DNA from: Agmasoma carcini (nom. nud.)
Taxonomy: Eukaryota; Microsporidia; Thelohaniidae
Assembly (NCBI GenBank): GCA_029232285.1
Contig: JAOXFI010000016.1
Span: forward strand, 28,181-92,180
Reading direction: 5' to 3'
Length of the DNA stretch: 64,000 nucleotides
Under the pieces are notes generated by a model. It had not been told where the DNA came from, searched no databases, and saw only the letters and a program-made list of their open reading frames with translations. Both the position numbers and the translations under genes were made by a program. Positions 63,191 to 64,000 of the stretch are shown one piece after another; positions within the stretch are counted from its first letter, which is position 1; each line of letters begins with the position of its first letter.

Positions 63191-63631
63191 TTACACACCA
63201 AATACCTTAAGAGAAACATAAAACAAATTTAAATTTAAGAATATAATTGGTAATAATTTAGGATCTTTCATTTTCTTAAGTTTAGTAGTTGTAGTACAAG
63301 CTTTTTCAAACAAATTAAGTAATGACATCAATTTAGGTTCATCATTACCACCAAATTTAATTATAGTTATTTTCATATTTTCAGTATCATTTTCACAATT
63401 TTTATTAAAAATATCAATAAATTTTATTTTTACTAAAGGTGGACTTAAAACAATGAAAGTAGTTATTAATTCACCAGGAACATCAATGAAAGTGTTACTT
63501 TCTTCTAAAAGCAGCTCCATTTCACCATTTATCTTAAATTTTACATATTTAAGGTATTCAAGAAGTGGTCTGCTTAAGATTTTATTATTTTTGAAAGTGA
63601 AAATTAAGGAAATAAAAAATAAAAAAAACAT
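63191..63631 (-). CDS. Hypothetical protein with signal-like leader
   Basis: 146 residues. MFFLFFISLIFTFKNNKILS is a good candidate signal peptide or anchor. The rest is a mixed-fold domain with ESNTFIDVPGELITTFIVLS and two Cys residues (FNKNCEN and FEKACTT). No family recognised. It is the third consecutive minus-strand gene with a hydrophobic leader. Confidence 0.6.
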   Translation of the reverse strand: MFFLFFISLIFTFKNNKILSRPLLEYLKYVKFKINGEMELLLEESNTFIDVPGELITTFIVLSPPLVKIKFIDIFNKNCENDTENMKITIIKFGGNDEPKLMSLLNLFEKACTTTTKLKKMKDPKLLPIIFLNLNLFYVSLKVFGV

Positions 63632-63754
63632 AAAATTTCAATGAAATTAATTTAAAAATAAAATATAAAACAGTTTTGAATGTCTAAAGAAATTGGATAG
63701 TTAGAAAAATAACTAATTATAAGTTTAAAATATCTTAATTAAAGATTACTAACC
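63632..63754. other. Upstream region of the last gene
   Basis: AT-rich, no features seen. Confidence 0.3.
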
Positions 63755-64000
63755 ATAAATATAGTAATATATAGTTACATAGTAATCACATAATAGTTAC
63801 ATAGTAGTTACATAGTGATATATAGTCACATAATAGTTACATAGTAGTTACATAGTGATATATAGTCACATAATAGTTAAATAGTAGTTACATAGTGATA
63901 TATAGTTACATAGTCACATAGTTACATAGTCACATAGTCACATAGTCACATAGTCACATAGTCACATAGTCACATAGTCACATAGTCACATAGTCACATA
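63755..64000. repeat. ACATAGTCACATAG array running off the window end
   Basis: Units move from a long form (ATAGTTACATAGTAGTTACA plus TAGTGATATATAGTCACATA, about 55 bp, three copies) to a pure 10-bp ACATAGTCAC-type array that continues to the last base. The array is truncated by the window. Confidence 0.85.

Overview
The window looks like nuclear DNA of a microsporidian. It is very AT-rich, uses the standard code and has short, intron-poor genes. Eukaryotic housekeeping proteins are reduced in length, and Merlin (IS1595/ISXO2-like), Tc1/IS630-like and Ty3/gypsy remnants are abundant. Several start codons have a C-rich tract immediately upstream, a signal reported for Nosema-type genomes. A Nosema/Vairimorpha-like species is my best guess, but genus cannot be fixed from sequence reading alone. 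I found no complete tRNA or rRNA gene and no CRISPR array.

Region 1 (1 to about 29,000) contains no gene I can support. It is a graveyard of mobile elements: about a dozen decayed Merlin transposase copies on both strands, two Ty3/gypsy elements (one with recognisable LTRs near 16.33-16.58 and 20.09-20.36 kb), three Tc1/IS630-like remnants, a possible Harbinger fragment, one Merlin copy nested inside another (25.5-27.0 kb) and a long palindromic terminal-inverted-repeat element (9.42-10.56 kb).

Region 2 (29.1-40.4 kb) is gene-dense: a SulP-like permease, MCM2, an AIG1/ADTRP-type membrane hydrolase, an Aurora-type kinase, a small ORF, NC2-alpha, a DHH-family exopolyphosphatase/Prune homologue, a PH/GLUE-like protein and an Mrt4/P0-like ribosome biogenesis protein. 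Region 3 (40.4-46.3 kb) is a second mobile-element island with Tc1 and Merlin remnants and a MITE-like inverted repeat.

Region 4 (46.3-64 kb) is again gene-dense: a tail-anchored protein, a possible karyopherin-like alpha-solenoid, an RPEL-motif protein, a VAMP-like tail-anchored protein, BRF1, an unknown, MTQ2, TAF7, a coiled-coil unknown, a TAF3/TAF8-like histone-fold protein, three unknowns, FCF1/UTP24, and three short proteins that start with hydrophobic, possibly secretory, leaders. Basal transcription is well represented across regions 2 and 4: NC2-alpha, BRF1 (TFIIIB), TAF7 and TAF3/8 (TFIID).

Most spacers in regions 2 and 4 hold tandem repeats. Many independent arrays are built on the tetramer TGAC/GTCA, and others on ATGCATAA or ATTTATGCAAAT. 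The array at 54.81-55.08 kb repeats a tRNA T-arm / Pol III B-box-like sequence and is the most unusual non-coding structure here.
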